DNA from: Poa pratensis
Taxonomy: Eukaryota > Streptophyta > Magnoliopsida > Poales > Poaceae
Reading direction: 5' to 3'
Assembly (NCBI GenBank): GCA_947311845.1
Contig: CAMZMU010000020.1
Span: forward strand, 41,365,806-41,429,805
Length of the DNA stretch: 64,000 bases
The notes under the pieces are model-generated. The model did not search any database. It worked only from the letters and a program-made list of their open reading frames with translations, and had not been told where the DNA came from. This document shows, piece by piece, positions 31,366-42,908 of this stretch; within the stretch, counting starts at the first letter, position 1, and each line of letters begins with the position of its first letter. The translations under genes were made by a program, and so were the position numbers.

Positions 31366-31701
31366 ATGGAATCCGGCCTTCCCCCTTACCGCAAGAGGAA
31401 ATACGAGCCGAGCTCCGATCAGGCAGACAGACCGAATAAATTCGATAAGCCGATTGTAATATCGTTGACGGATAAGATTAAAACATTAAGGAAGGAAGGC
31501 CTCGAGACAGAGAACTTGGTCGCCGCGTGGCTGAATCGTCGTGACCAGCCTATGAACACATACATAAGCCAGTCTCCCAAGCTCAAGGCCCAGGTTTCAA
31601 AGATGAACTTGGATGACCAGCTCTCTGTACTCATGACGGATCTGTTGGATGGCAATTTCGACAAGAGCATAATTGACAGAATGAATAATCTGCCATCAGA
31701 G
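31366..31701 (+). pseudogene. X antisense ORF, exon 2
   Basis: The frame FYCSSKSK-MESGLPPYRKRKYE runs open to the donor-like CATCAGAG/GTAAATAAC at 31,701. The product is basic then helical (LTDKIKTLRKEGLETENLV, LSVLMTDLLDGNFDKSI). Its place after the domain exon matches the layout of grass 'gypsy type transposon' proteins. The exon may begin upstream of the ATG, near 31,340. Confidence 0.6.
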
Positions 31702-31779
31702 GTAAATAACCAATATAATTACCTTTAGTCTGCAACGTCGTACAACTGCAAATTTTCTAATCGTCGAAATTGCTCTTGT

Positions 31780-32930
31780 AAACAAGATTTCTGGGACTCG
31801 AGCGACGACAACGTGCGTCAGATAACGAACATGAACATTTAGGAATGGAGCCGGACAATGACCCGTCAGGATCTCCGCCTGAAGACAAGACAGTGGCCGA
31901 CTCGAGTAACAACGGTCACGATCATACATATGAACCAGAGCCGGCGAACGGACAAGAAGGTTTTCCGTGAGGATCTCGTCAACATGGACAGCCTCTTGGA
32001 GGAAAGAGACCAGGGGATGTCATTACCGAAACATCTAGCTCCCAAATTCTGAAGTGTCAGAAGACGCATCCTGAAGAATGACAGCAAATAATCGACAAGG
32101 ACGAACAAGGTATCGCCGACTTCAGCTCTTCAAATGGTAACAAAGATACCTGGGAAGAGACGACAACCACACACACGTTAAATTCGGCTGTGGACATTGT
32201 AGGGCTTCAACTCATTCCTACAACAAAGGGGTATAGTTCTGAAGAAGCTCTTAATTTCTATCTTTAGTAACAGCGTGCTATATTACCTTCATAACACCTA
32301 TCCTCCTCTCATGCAGACCGTTATGTAGCAATCTCGATGACATTTGTAAGGATTACCCAGGTGTATGGATGATGCAATTAAACACTGACATCATACATCA
32401 CGAGACCCCACCAACCGCACCGACGAACCCTTCGACATGGATGACCCCTGAGCTATACAACTGCAATGAACGCCCCAGTGATCGTCGATGCAAGTCTCCC
32501 TGTTGATGACATCAGCAACACGAAAATATCTACCTCTGGTTCACTATCCCAGTCACCCATAATAGCAGCCCTGAAAGAAGAACTGTGTTGTTACATAGCC
32601 AAGGAAAACAAACAGACAGAACGACGATACGATCAGCAGAAACAACTATATCGTCTATACAAGGTAACCATAAAACCTTCTAAGCCGGTTGTGGTCATCT
32701 ACCATCTGACGATGTGACTACGTTGCAGCTGTATCATGACTCTTTCAATAGAGTACGGACATCTGCTTTCTGCTCTAATGATCATCTTATATACATCGCA
32801 GGAAGAATTGGCTATAATGGAAAAAGGAATAGCGGAAGCACAAAAGACTCTGACCGAACAGAAGAACTCAAGACTGGAAGCCAAGGTTCAACAGAGCAAA
32901 GAACAGGCGGAAAAGCTCAAAGAAATGGAA
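31780..32930 (+). pseudogene. X antisense ORF, degraded downstream exons
   Basis: An acidic segment at ~31,790-31,970 (MEPDNDPSGSPPEDKTV) has a one-base loss at ~31,813 compared with the second copy. Further pieces are a helical segment at 32,545-32,665 (IIAALKEELCCYIAKENKQT, then GTAACC) and a coiled-coil exon 32,802-32,930 (IMEKGIAEAQKTLTEQK) bounded by GCAG and GTACGT. Stops between pieces may be introns or decay. Confidence 0.5.
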
Positions 32931-33337
32931 GTACGTGTGACGCCCCAAAATCGGTACCACGCAAATTTCAGCGATCCCGCCAAAATCCGCATAATAACGA
33001 TTCTAGGTCGCCCACCAGACATAACGTGCACGCCGAAACATGGCGTTATGTGGGTGGAATTGTGATAACATTACAACAGTTCACGAAAAGAATCTGCAAC
33101 AACAACAGAAGAAGGAGATATATACAACAACGACTCAGACGAGTCAAGATACAACTGATACATTACAAAGACCCAAATCACAGCGGAAGCAAAATAGCGT
33201 CCGACTACGGACAAGATACAAATTGGACTAAGAGTCCTCAAGATAAACGAAGGCGTCCATATCCCTGCCCAGGCCGAGCCGGAGGGATTCCCAAGCTAAC
33301 GTCGTCAGACTTCAAACCTGTTGACTGCACATAAAAG
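32931..33337. other. Unassigned segment at the right end of X
   Basis: Begins near TGTGACGCCCCAAAATCGG, which resembles the start of some grass gypsy LTRs, and runs to the G3 insertion. There is no coding frame I trust. It could be an LTR fragment or the X tail. Confidence 0.35.
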
Positions 33338-33342
33338 TACAA

Positions 33343-35983
33343 TGTAACAGCCCAAACTTGAGAACCTAAAAACCCGAGTAAAATTTCGCTTTTGTGTTCA
33401 TTGCATCATGGCATCCATATTAATTTGCTAAATAACATGCTAATTGGGTTGGCAACATTGAAAAACCCAAATGCCAAACTTGATCTAACAAACTTCAAAA
33501 CAATGAAGGCACTCAAACTTGCAAAACAAAATTATTTTGACATCTTATATTTGTCAAGGAAGTTCCAAGAGTTCAAAAATCATATTTTGCACTTGCTTTA
33601 AAAATTCCAAAGTGTTATCATTTTGGTTTTAGCAAAAATGCCATATCCAACCCTTCTAAACAAAAGTGGTTCAAAACATTTTATTTGGAGACACCAAAAT
33701 TTGTGGAGCTTCTAATTGTTAAGGGGAGCCTCCCCAAATTTGTCCTAATTTTTGAAGATGTTTAAGTGCCTCAATTAAATGACTAAAGTCACAGGTTTTA
33801 TAATTAAAACTGGAAAGGACCTATCCGTGATGGAAGAAATGTGCCAGGGGGTTTTCTGCAAATCATCGTCGTCTCTCTCCTCTCCACTGGCGCCATGCCG
33901 TCGCCGTGCCGCGCGCTCACCGCACGCGCAGGGGGCCCCTCCTCTTGCCTCGCCTGCGAGGAGACCAGCCCCACGAGGCCCTGCTCCCCCTACCCACTCG
34001 CGCACCTGTCCCTCTGCTCCCCATCTCTCTCCCCACGCGCTCGCCGCCCGAGCCGCCATGGCCGCCGTCGCCGCCGCTGATTGAAGCTCCCCCGAGCAAA
34101 TCGAAGACCACCACCAGCTCCGCCGTGTGCTCCTCTCCATCCTCGCCGAAGAAATCGAACCGAGACGCCGCACATTCCCGGGGATTCGAGTTCTTCTTCC
34201 GCTCCGTCCGCCGCGCTCCGAGCAAGCTTGCGTCGACTCCGACCCTCCCCTTCTTTGCCGAGCCTCTCCACGAGTCCAGGATCAAGCAGCCGGGGTTGCG
34301 CCACAATACCCCGACGATCCGTACTACCAGCACGTTGAGCAAGGCAAGCGTAATCCCCCCTCTGAGCATGTCTTATCCTATATTTCCGCAAATATTTTCT
34401 CCACTATAATATTGCATGCGGTTCCAAATGTCAATTTTATTGGATTAGAGTATCCTATAGTTGCATTAAGTTTCCGATGCCAATACCTGTTTCCCTCCTA
34501 TTATCCATAGGATCGTATTGTTGGCCTGAAATACTTAACTATGCTATGTTGTTGCTTAGCCATGCTTAGTTAAATGCTTAGCCGTCCGATGGATGGTTCA
34601 TGATGGGAACAGGTGATGAGATGAATGGATGGTGGTGGGGAAATTGTGGAGACGGGAAATAAAATGCTTAAAGGTGGGGATGAGAGGCCACTTGGTATGG
34701 TGGTGTTTTGTCTCACTCTCGCCGCCTAGGTGCGAGTTCTTTACCTCTTGAACCAAGAATGAGCGCGCTTCCATTCGGTGGGGTATATGGAGCCCTCGTT
34801 GACCGACTAACTTGTGAAGGGCTAGCCGAGGGTCCTCTAGTTCGGGCTTCCATTTGCGCGTGCGTTGGGATGGTGGCCAAGACTGAGATGAGGATGGTGG
34901 TGTCAGGAAAATAAGTGGCCGCGGGACAGGGTGTTGGAGGCACTGAACCTGTCCTACCGCCACTGATGATCCTTGGTTAGTCACAAGCAAGGTAAAGGTT
35001 GTAACCGTTCCCACTCAGCCGGCTTTCCCCGGAAGAGAGCTAAGCGTAGGCAATGAGCCGGGCGGTACCGAAGGTAAACACAGTGCACCCCTGCAGGGTT
35101 AAATCTTTTCGAAAAGCCGTGTCCACGGTTACGGACAACTTGGGAAAGGACGATAAGATCATAGAATAACTTTAACGGAATGATTAAAAACTAGGTACTA
35201 AAGGTACCACTCAAGAATGCAAGGTGAGCTTCCTCGAGGGTGATTCGGGGAGGTGCCTTTGTAGAACAGGTACAATGATGATGACGGTGGTTGATGTGAG
35301 AAAGGTGATCAAAGAAAAGAGTTACTCCTTACCTCTTTTAAAAATACTCTGTTAGTCGATGCCATTGAGTTATGTTTTCATAAATAAAATCAGCTTTATG
35401 CAAAACAGCCATAAAACTTTGAAAGCCTCATCGAGCTAAAGCTCTATATATAATCTTGCGAGTTCGTCGAACTCAACGTCGTTTGTTTTGTTTCAGAGGA
35501 GGACTTCACCGACCTCGAAGGTGGGTTCTTTGTGGACGTCGACGAGTAGCTGGGGTTCCCAGGTGGCAGCTTGGGACATCCCGGAACAGCTGGCGCTTGA
35601 ATGTTTATTTGTAGGCCTCTTAGGCCATATTTGGATCTTGTTGTTTAGAACAACTTAATTCGCTTCTGCATGTTGTAATGTTGGGTCTGTGACCTCTGGT
35701 TGTAATTTGCTATCTTTCTCTATTATAAGAGTTGAACTATAATGATTTGAGTCGTAGAGTCTGTGATGTGCCAGTTGTTCCACAAGTCTTGATCTCTCTA
35801 TTATGCATTGATAGTTGTGCCTGTGTTAAGGCATCAATCGGGGTGTTGCGTTGCCGATGATCAATTCCGAGCAACGCCTGCCAAAGGTTTTGGCCGGGGA
35901 TTGGTAAACCCGTAACCTCCGGTTGTATCGCTTAACCGGTGACACACAGCATCACTGTATAGCAGTCGGGTCGGGGCGCCACA
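33343..35983 (+). repeat. 5' LTR of G3 (2,641 bp)
   Basis: TGTAACAGCCCAAACTTGAG...GGGGCGCCACA, delimited by TACAA on the left and the primer site on the right. A TTTTATAATT TATA-like run (~33,796) precedes a GC-rich block (33,890-34,350) with long open stretches on both strands. These have no domain and vary between copies, so I do not treat them as genes. Confidence 0.9.
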
Positions 35984-35986
35984 AGT

Positions 35987-36000
35987 TGGTATCAGAGCAG
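35987..36000 (+). other. Primer-binding site of G3
   Basis: TGGTATCAGAGCAG, three bases after the LTR end, is complementary to the 3' end of plant initiator-Met tRNA. Confidence 0.95.
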
Positions 36001-36563
36001 TACTGCCTGTAGGAAACCCTTCTACTGGTCGACGTTGAGTCTAGTGTTTGTGAAAATATTTGAACCTAAAAATGAGTTGTGAAAACCATCTTAGGATTCT
36101 TTTTACTCCTTATCTGGTTACCCTCTAATCTCGGAGCAATCTTACCTCGATTTGAGTTAAAAGTTTTACTTCTCGTCTGTTACCAAAATTTAGGATCACG
36201 TGGTGGGTTCTACCTTTAGTGTTATGTGTCACGTTGCTCCCGCTGCGTTGCAATCCCAAAATCAACTCAGATGTTTCTACCGAGTCTAATCACTTGTCTC
36301 TTTGTGGGTTTTAACCCAAGGACTTGAACAGAAGGTCCCGGATTGTGCCAACTAGAGTGTGTTAAATCACATGGTTTCTTAACTATTGATCCCACGCTAG
36401 TAGTACATGATGCTGATCTTTGACCCAAGTTCTATCTTGTTGATTCCTTGTTAGTTGTTACACAATGTATTATCGTCCCTAGTCTGTGTACTTGAGTAGA
36501 CGCTAATGCTATTGTTCGACCATTCGGAGAAGATACTAACTGTGTCATTGTCAAATCTCCAGA

Positions 36564-37640
36564 ATGGCTCGAGGAGGCCGCGGAGGTCGCGGTAACCACA
36601 ACAATGATGAGGATGATCTGCCGCCACCACCCTCGATGGCTCAGGTCTTGATGGCCATTGAGGAGAACCGTGGGCGCAATGAGCGCTGCTTGAGCAGTTG
36701 GTGCAGCAGAATGCACAGAGGAATGGCTGCAACACTCTCACTGAGTTCCTGCGCTCGCAGCCACCCACCTTTGCTGATGCTAAGGAGCCACTGGAAGCTG
36801 ATGATTGGCTTCGCGCCTTGGAGCGCAAGTTCTCCGCGCTGCATGTCCCAGTGGCCGAGCAAGTCAACTTTGCCACCTACCTCTTGGTTGGTGCAGCTGG
36901 CTGTTGGTGGGAAAGCCATGTGGCTTGTTTCCAGCCAACCATGTCTTCACTTGGGCTGATTTCCGCACTGCCTTCCGTGCGGAGTACATTCCCCAGCCGA
37001 TCATGGATTTGAAGAGGAGGGAGTTCCTGGATTTGCAACAGGGACGATGGACCTCCGCACTTATGGTCGTGAGTTCAACCATCTCTCTCGTTACGCCCCA
37101 AGGGACGTGACCACTGATGCTGACAAGCAAGAGCTGTTCCGCAAGGGTCTTCGCCGCAGCTCCGCTATGAGTTGTTGCCCTTCAGGTTCCAGACCTACCA
37201 GGAGCTGTTCAACCAGGCTCTTACTCTTGAGCAGGGAAGAAAGGAACTTGAGGCTTCCAAGAGGCCCGCACACGGGGACCACCAGAGTTCCTCGGGTTCT
37301 GAGAGCAAGAAGCGCAGGGTGTTTGTTCCCTACAGCGCTGTGCCGCGTGCTCCATTCATGCCGAGGGCCGCGGATACAGGCCACCACCTCCGCGCCCACT
37401 ACTACTTCGACACTTGGGGTAGGCGGGAGTGGGTACCGTCCTATGCTACCTGCTCCACCTGGACTCACTTGCTACACCTGTGGCCAGGCTGGCCACTACT
37501 CCAGGGAGTGCCCCCAGAAGGCACCTATCACGGGAACTCCTGCACGAGCCCCTGCCACTCCAGCTGGCAAGGCTGGACCTATTGTGCGTGGTCGCCTGAA
37601 CCACGTCTCTGCTGAGAAGCTGAAGAGGACCCCGGCGTTC
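36564..37640 (+). pseudogene. Gag of G3, first copy
   Basis: ATG at 36,564 opens an RGGRGGRG leader. The capsid-type domain follows in three frames (EADDWLRALERKFSALHVP, then YLLVGAAGCWWESHV; then FRTAFRAEYIPQPIMDLKRR; then LRTYGREFNHLSRYAP). A CCHC zinc knuckle CYTCGQAGHYSREC lies at 37,470-37,511. Gag forms the particle and binds element RNA. Frame changes near 36,690, 36,940, 37,045 and 37,165 break it; some differ from copy 2. Confidence 0.85.
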
Positions 37641-37643
37641 TCA

Positions 37644-38039
37644 TGGGTGAGCTACGAATCAACAACAATCTTGCTACAGTTTTGTTTGATTCTGGAGCAT
37701 CGCATTCATTCATATCCATAGCTTTTGCAAAAGACCACAAAATACCGTTTGAGAAAATGAGCGTCCCTTGGTGATCTCCACTCCTGGCTCCAAATGGCAA
37801 ACCGATGGGGTTACTCCTGAAGTCCAGATTACTATCGGTTACTACTCTTTTCCTTTCGCTTTGGTAGCTCTGAGGTCAAGTGGCATTGATGTCATACTGG
37901 GCATGAACTGGCTAGCCAAATACCGGGCTAATCTCGACTGTGCTGCCAAGACCGTCACCGTGACCAATTCTTCCGGCGACAGTGTTAAGTATTGGTCTGC
38001 ACTGTCAAGACCTCGTCCTCATCATACCCAACTCACCTG
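37644..38039 (+). pseudogene. Protease of G3, first copy
   Basis: The aspartic protease site VLFDSGASHSFIS has its Asp at ~37,688. The conserved flap/strand region GIDVILGMNWLAKY lies at ~37,885. One frame change occurs near 37,766 (GAGCGTCCC here, GAGCCGTCCC in copy 2). It would mature the polyprotein. Confidence 0.85.
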
Positions 38040-39420
38040 AGATCCTCCTTTGCTTTATGGAAGGCGAATCCCCTCCTGAAATCCAGGACATACACGTGGT
38101 GTGTGACTTCCCGGATGTGTTCCCGGAAGAATTGCCTGGCATGCCTCCTGACCGAAGTGTGGAGTTTGTCATAGATCTACTTCCCGGTACTGCTCCGATT
38201 TCCAAGAAGCCCTACCGTATGCCGGTGGAAGAGTTGGCTCTGTTGAAAGAGCAAATTGATCAGCTGTTAGCGAAGGATTTCATTCAGCCTAGCAGTTCAC
38301 CTTGGGGTTGTCCGGTACTCTTTGTCAAGAAGAGGATTCTACCGTGCCTCGTCTAGTCTCTGACTATAGACCGTTGAATGCGGTGACAATCAAGAACAAG
38401 TATCCTATTCCTCGCATCAATGATCTGTTGGATCAGTTAGCTGGTGCAACGGTATTCTCCAAGATGGATCTGAGGTCAGGATACCATCAGATCAAGATCA
38501 GAAAGGAGGATATCCCAAAGACGGCATTTGTTACTCGCTATGGCTCATATGAGTATACCGTCATGTCCTTTGGTCTCACCAATGCTCCAGCTACTTTCAT
38601 GAGGCTCATGAACTCCATCTTCATGGATTATCTCGACAAGTTTGTCGTCATTTACATTGATGACATCCTCGTTTATTCCAAAACCGATGAAGAGCATGCC
38701 GAACATCTTCGGTTGGTTCTGACACGACTTCGAGAACACCGCCTCTATGCCAAGTTCTCCAAGTGTGAGTTTGGTTGGATAATCTTGTCTTCCTTGGTCA
38801 TGTGATATCCGCTAATGGTGTGGCTGTCATTCCCGACAAGATTCAGTCCATTTTGGATTGGAAAACTCCAATGTCAGTCAAGGACATCCGTAGCTTTCTC
38901 GGATTGGCAGGTTACTACCGCCGATTCATCGAAGGTTTCTCCAAGATAGCCAAGGCCTGACTGACCTTCTCAAGAAGGATAAAAAGTTCGTATGGACGGC
39001 CGAAGCTGAAGAGAGCTTCAAAACACTGAAAGCCAAACTCACGTCCGCTCCTGTGCTTGTCCTGCCGGACACAGCAAGGATTTCGTCGTCTTCTGTGACG
39101 CCTCTCTGCAAGGCTTGGGCTGTGTGCTAATGCAAGATGGCCATGTGGTGGCATATGCTTCTCGCCAATTAAGCCGCATGAGCACAATACCCAACTCATG
39201 ATCTAGAACTTGCCGCGTGGTCTATGCTTTGAAGCAATGGAGACCATACCTGTTTGGTAACCGTTGCGAGATTTCTCGGATCACAAGAGTCTGAAGTACC
39301 TCTTCACCCAGCCGGATTTAAATCTCAGGCAAAGGCGTTGGTTGGAGTTAATCAAGGACTATGATGTGAGTCTGAACTATCAACCCGGCAAAGCAAACGT
39401 CGTGGCTGACGCGCTAAGTC
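38040..39420 (+). pseudogene. Reverse transcriptase and RNase H of G3, first copy
   Basis: RT begins around DVFPEELPGMPPDR. Catalytic motifs are [13 protein letters not shown] (first Asp) and YIDD at 38,653-38,664, with the fingers [11 protein letters not shown] between them and the thumb [14 protein letters not shown] near 38,905. RNase H follows with [11 protein letters not shown] and ends with ADALSRK near 39,410. Frame changes lie near 38,330, 38,765, 38,955, 39,070, 39,175 and 39,265. At several of these, copy 2 is in frame. Confidence 0.9.
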
Positions 39421-40977
39421 GGAAGTCCTATTGCAACAATCTGATGATTGAGAAGGCCCAACCTGCTCTTCATGAAGAGTTTGCCCGTTTGAACCTGGAA
39501 ATTGTTCCCTCCGGCTACCTTGCAAATCTGGAGATCAAAGCTACTCTTGTAGACCAGATTAAGGATGCTCAGAAGCTGGATGAGGGTATTGAAATCAAAA
39601 ACATTGCTAGCGGAAGGCCAAATGTTTCTCAAGATGAATCCGGGTTGTTTATTTTGGTGACCGCTTGGTAGTGCCAAAGAACCGAAATTTGAGGGAGCTC
39701 ATCCTACAAGAAGCTCATGAATCACCTCTCTCTATTCATCCCGGTAGTACCAAATGTACCAAGACCTTCGACCACAATTCTGGTGGACTCGGATGAAACG
39801 GAAATTGCCAAGTATGTTGCTGAATGCGACACATGTCGACGGGTAAAGGCTGAACATCAAAGGCCTGCCGGCACTCTTCGCCCTATTGCAGTCCCCGAGT
39901 GGAAATGGGATGAAATCGGTATGGACTTCATCACCGGGTTTCCCGATCTCAAAAGGGCAACAATGCAATTGGGTAATCATTGATCGTCTTCCAAGGTTGC
40001 TCACTTCCTACCAGTCCGTGATGATATACGGGCAAGTCAACTTGCTGATTATATATGGCTCGTATTGTTCCATTGCATGGGGTCCCTCTGAGGATCATAT
40101 CGGACCGTGGAAGTATCTTTGTATCCAAGTTTTGGCAGAGTTTCCAAACTGCTATGGGTCCCGTCTCAACTTCAGTACCGCCTACCATCCTCAAACTGAT
40201 GGTCAGACCGAAAGAGTGAACCAAGTTTGGAAGACATGCTTAGGGCATGTGTAATCTCTTTTGGCAAGGGTTGGGAAAAGTATCTCCCTTTCGCGGAGTT
40301 CTCCTACAACAATAGCTATCAAGCTAGTCTGGGCATGGCTCCATTCGAGGTTCTCTATGGAAGAAAATGCCGCACTCCTCTAAATTGGTCCGAGACCGGA
40401 GAGAGGCACTCTTTGGTCCGGATGTGATCAATGAAGCTGAGGAGAAGGTTAGAATCATACGAGAGAATCTGAAGATTGCTCAGTCTAGGCAGAAGAGCTA
40501 CTATGATAAGCACCATCAGGAAATTCACTATGAAATTGGTGATAAAGCTTATCTCCGCGTCTCTCCCCTTCGTGGCGTTCGCCGCTTCGGTATCAAAGGG
40601 AAATTGGCCCTCGCTATGTTGGCCCTTTCACACCGTTCTGGCCAAGCGAGGAGATCTTTCTATCAATTGGTTACCGGTCATCTTCCCAAATGTACATGAT
40701 GTGTTTCATGTCTCCCAACTTCGCCGGTGTTTCAAAGATCCTATCCATGGAGTCAATCATGAGGAGCTGATCTCCAGGAAGATCTCACTTATCGCGAGCA
40801 TCCTATCTCGTGTCCTGGATGAAGCCGAAAGGAAGACCCGTAACAAGACTACCAAGTTCCTCAAAGTTCAATGGTCTCACCATTCCGAGGAGAAGCAACT
40901 TGGGAAAGAGAGTCTAGTCTTCGTGAGGAGTATCCCGACTTCTTTCCGCAATCTTAGAATCTCGGGACGAGATTCCT
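39421..40977 (+). pseudogene. Integrase with chromodomain of G3, first copy
   Basis: The zinc-binding tail CDTCRRVKAEHQRPAG, the core WKWDEIGMDFITGFPD and STAYHPQTDGQTERVN (catalytic Glu), the C-terminal GPFEV/APFEVLYGRKCRTPL region, and a chromodomain near 40,800-40,960 (KTTKFLKVQWSHHSEE) that in chromoviruses steers insertion to marked chromatin. Multiple frame changes are present, for example near 39,780, 39,965, 40,400, 40,630 and 40,890. Confidence 0.85.
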
Positions 40978-40978
40978 G

Positions 40979-40993
40979 TAAGGGGGGTAGAAT
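40979..40993 (+). other. Polypurine tract of G3
   Basis: TAAGGGGGGTAGAAT directly precedes the 3' LTR (TGTAACAGCCC) and would prime plus-strand DNA synthesis. Confidence 0.9.
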
Positions 40994-41810
40994 TGTAACA
41001 GCCCAAAGTTGAGAACCTAAAAACCCGAGTAAATTTTCGCTTTGTGTTCATTGCATCATGGCATCCATATTAATTTGCTAAATAACATGCTAATTGGTTT
41101 GGCAACATTGAAAAACCCAAATGCCAAACTTGATCTAACAAACTTCAAAACAATGAAGGCACTCAAACTTGCAAAACAAAATTATTTTGACATTTTATTT
41201 GTCAAGGAAGTTCCAGAGTTCAAAATCATATTTTGCACTTGCTTTAAAATTCCAAAGTGTTATCATTTTGGTTTAGCAAAAATGCCATATCCAACCCTTC
41301 TAAACAAAAGTGGTTCAAAACATTTTATTTGGAGACACCAAAATTTGTGGAGCTTCTAATTGTTAAGGGAGCCTCCCAAATTTGTCCTAATTTTTAAGAT
41401 GTTTAAGTGCCTCAATAAATGACTAAAGTCACAGTTTTACAATTAAAACTGGAAAGGACCAATCCGTGATGGAAGAAATGTGCCAGGGGGTTTTCTGCAA
41501 TCATCGTCGTCTCTCTCCTCTCCACTGGCCCATGCCGTCGCCGTTGCCGCGCGCTCACCGCACCGCAGGGGGCCCCTCCTCTCTGCTCGCCTGCGAGGAG
41601 ACCAGCCCCACGAGGCCCTGCCTGCCCCCTACCACTCGCGCACCTGCTCCCTCTGCTCCCCATCTCTCTCCCCCCACGCGCTCGCCGCCCGAGCCGCCAT
41701 GGCCGCCGTCGCCGCCGCTGATTGAAGCTCCCCGAGCAATCGAAGACCACCACCAGCTCCGCCGAGTGCTCCTCTCCGTCGTCGCCGAAGAAATCGAACC
41801 GAGACGCCAC
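40994..41810 (+). repeat. 3' LTR of G3, cut by the gap
   Basis: First 817 bases of the LTR, stopping without a biological boundary at the N run. Compared with 56,016-56,839 it has many single-base homopolymer contractions, as expected at a poorly covered contig end. Confidence 0.9.
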
Positions 41811-41823
41811 NNNNNNNNNNNNN
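41811..41823. other. Assembly gap of 13 N
   Basis: Exactly 13 N. From general knowledge, Bionano hybrid scaffolding writes 13-N gaps where neighbouring contigs appear to overlap. Here the sequence on the two sides does overlap, by about 15 kb. Confidence 0.95.
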
Positions 41824-42908
41824 TCAAGCCTAAGCACTGAGGAACTGAGACTATTCCCTGCAACAATTTAGAATGTGAACCGGTGATCCATAGTATGTCT
41901 AGTAGGCTTGGGCTCTGAAGTTCTGAAAGAGGCAGATGGATATAGGCATCCTCGCCCCAATTCCTCCTGCAGCAGCAACAGCCAGGACGACCTCAATTTC
42001 AGGCTTTCAGCCCTGAATCCGGTATATGGATCAGCATGCCTACGTACAGCACAACTAATGTGCTGACATAGTGAGATGGACGGACGCCGTACCTTGCTTC
42101 TGTACCTCTACTCCGGCCACCGTCGCCGCGCGCCCGCGCCTGTCGTTTGGCACCGGCCCGGCCCCGCGACTGCTCCTCTGCTTCCAGCGTCGCGGCCTCC
42201 TCCTCCTCGTCCATCCGCATCACCTCCGGGTCTGGCTGCTCGGCGCACACGTCATCGTCGTCTCCGATTTCCGTACCGGCCGAGTTCTCGCCCAACCAGC
42301 AGATATAAACCATGGCGTCCTCGTGTAAAAAGTTGCCGGCTCCTGGCCAGGCACGGGGGAAAGACCACGGGCACTACCAGGCGGCGAGGTAGTCGGGAGG
42401 CGCTCGGTCACCTTCCAGCAGCGGTCGTCCGGTCCCAGCAGCACGCCCAGGTCAGGCCCGTCCAGCGGCGCTACCTGGCCCGTCGCCGGACTCCCGATGC
42501 GCGGCGCCTGCTCTTCCGTGAGGAGAAGGGCCTCCCATCCGGAGAGCTCGATTCTTGGAGTGAGCGCGGCGGTGGCGTTCGTTTGGGTCGCACTTGGTTG
42601 CGCACGTGGCAGAGAAGTCGCCGACGGCGCCATAGATAGAGAAGACCTCAAAGCAAATCGAGGAAAGGGAAGATATCCTGCCCGAGGGGTCGGATGAGGC
42701 GTTGATGACGTTGGGTGCGGAATTTTCCTGCCGGCAGAGTTTTCGTCCGCTCGTGGAAATTGCTAAGCACACACAAGACAGTAATGAGATTAATCCTGGC
42801 GGTTTGATTTAGTTAAGTGGGCTGATGTGGTGGTGTTATCTCCACTGTGTACGTTTCGTGGGGTGTCCATAAGAAAGAAAATGTTCGCTTGTTTAATAGT
42901 AGTATAGA
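41824..42908 (-). mobile_element. Helitron, second assembly copy (5' part only)
   Basis: Corresponds to 26,794-27,877 and ends at the same TATAGA/TGTGG edge. The minus frame 42,313-41,999 stays open for 104 codons here (MVYICWLGENSAGTEIGDDD...), unlike the first copy. The Helitron 3' hairpin end is absent because the contig starts inside the element. Confidence 0.9.

Larger units (their letters stand above)
30780..33342 (+). mobile_element. Element X: relic with a spliced antisense-type ORF
   Basis: Plus-strand sequence interrupted on the left by the Sabrina-like element and on the right by G3. It carries exons of a PF04195-like ORF of a different subfamily from the 14-17 kb gene. Neither LTR is visible. 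The host element was probably a gypsy on the minus strand, by analogy with G1, but no pol domain remains to prove it. Confidence 0.6.
33343..41810 (+). mobile_element. G3: chromodomain Ty3/gypsy (Tekay-like), first assembly copy
   Basis: 5' LTR 33,343-35,983, initiator-Met-tRNA primer site, gag, protease, reverse transcriptase, RNase H, integrase with C-terminal chromodomain, polypurine tract, and the start of the 3' LTR, which is cut at the assembly gap. Domain order and the chromodomain place it among chromoviruses. The left flank TACAA (33,338-33,342) is the probable target-site duplication. Frames are broken many times, but mostly at different bases from the second copy, so much of the damage is probably sequencing error. 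Confidence 0.9.

Noticed and set aside
33775..34409. GC-rich open frames as host genes
   Set aside because: They lie within an LTR, occur on both strands, contain no domain and change with one-base indels between copies.
35987..36000. tRNA gene
   Set aside because: Only the 3' complement of initiator tRNA is present, at the right place for a primer-binding site; no cloverleaf can be formed around it.
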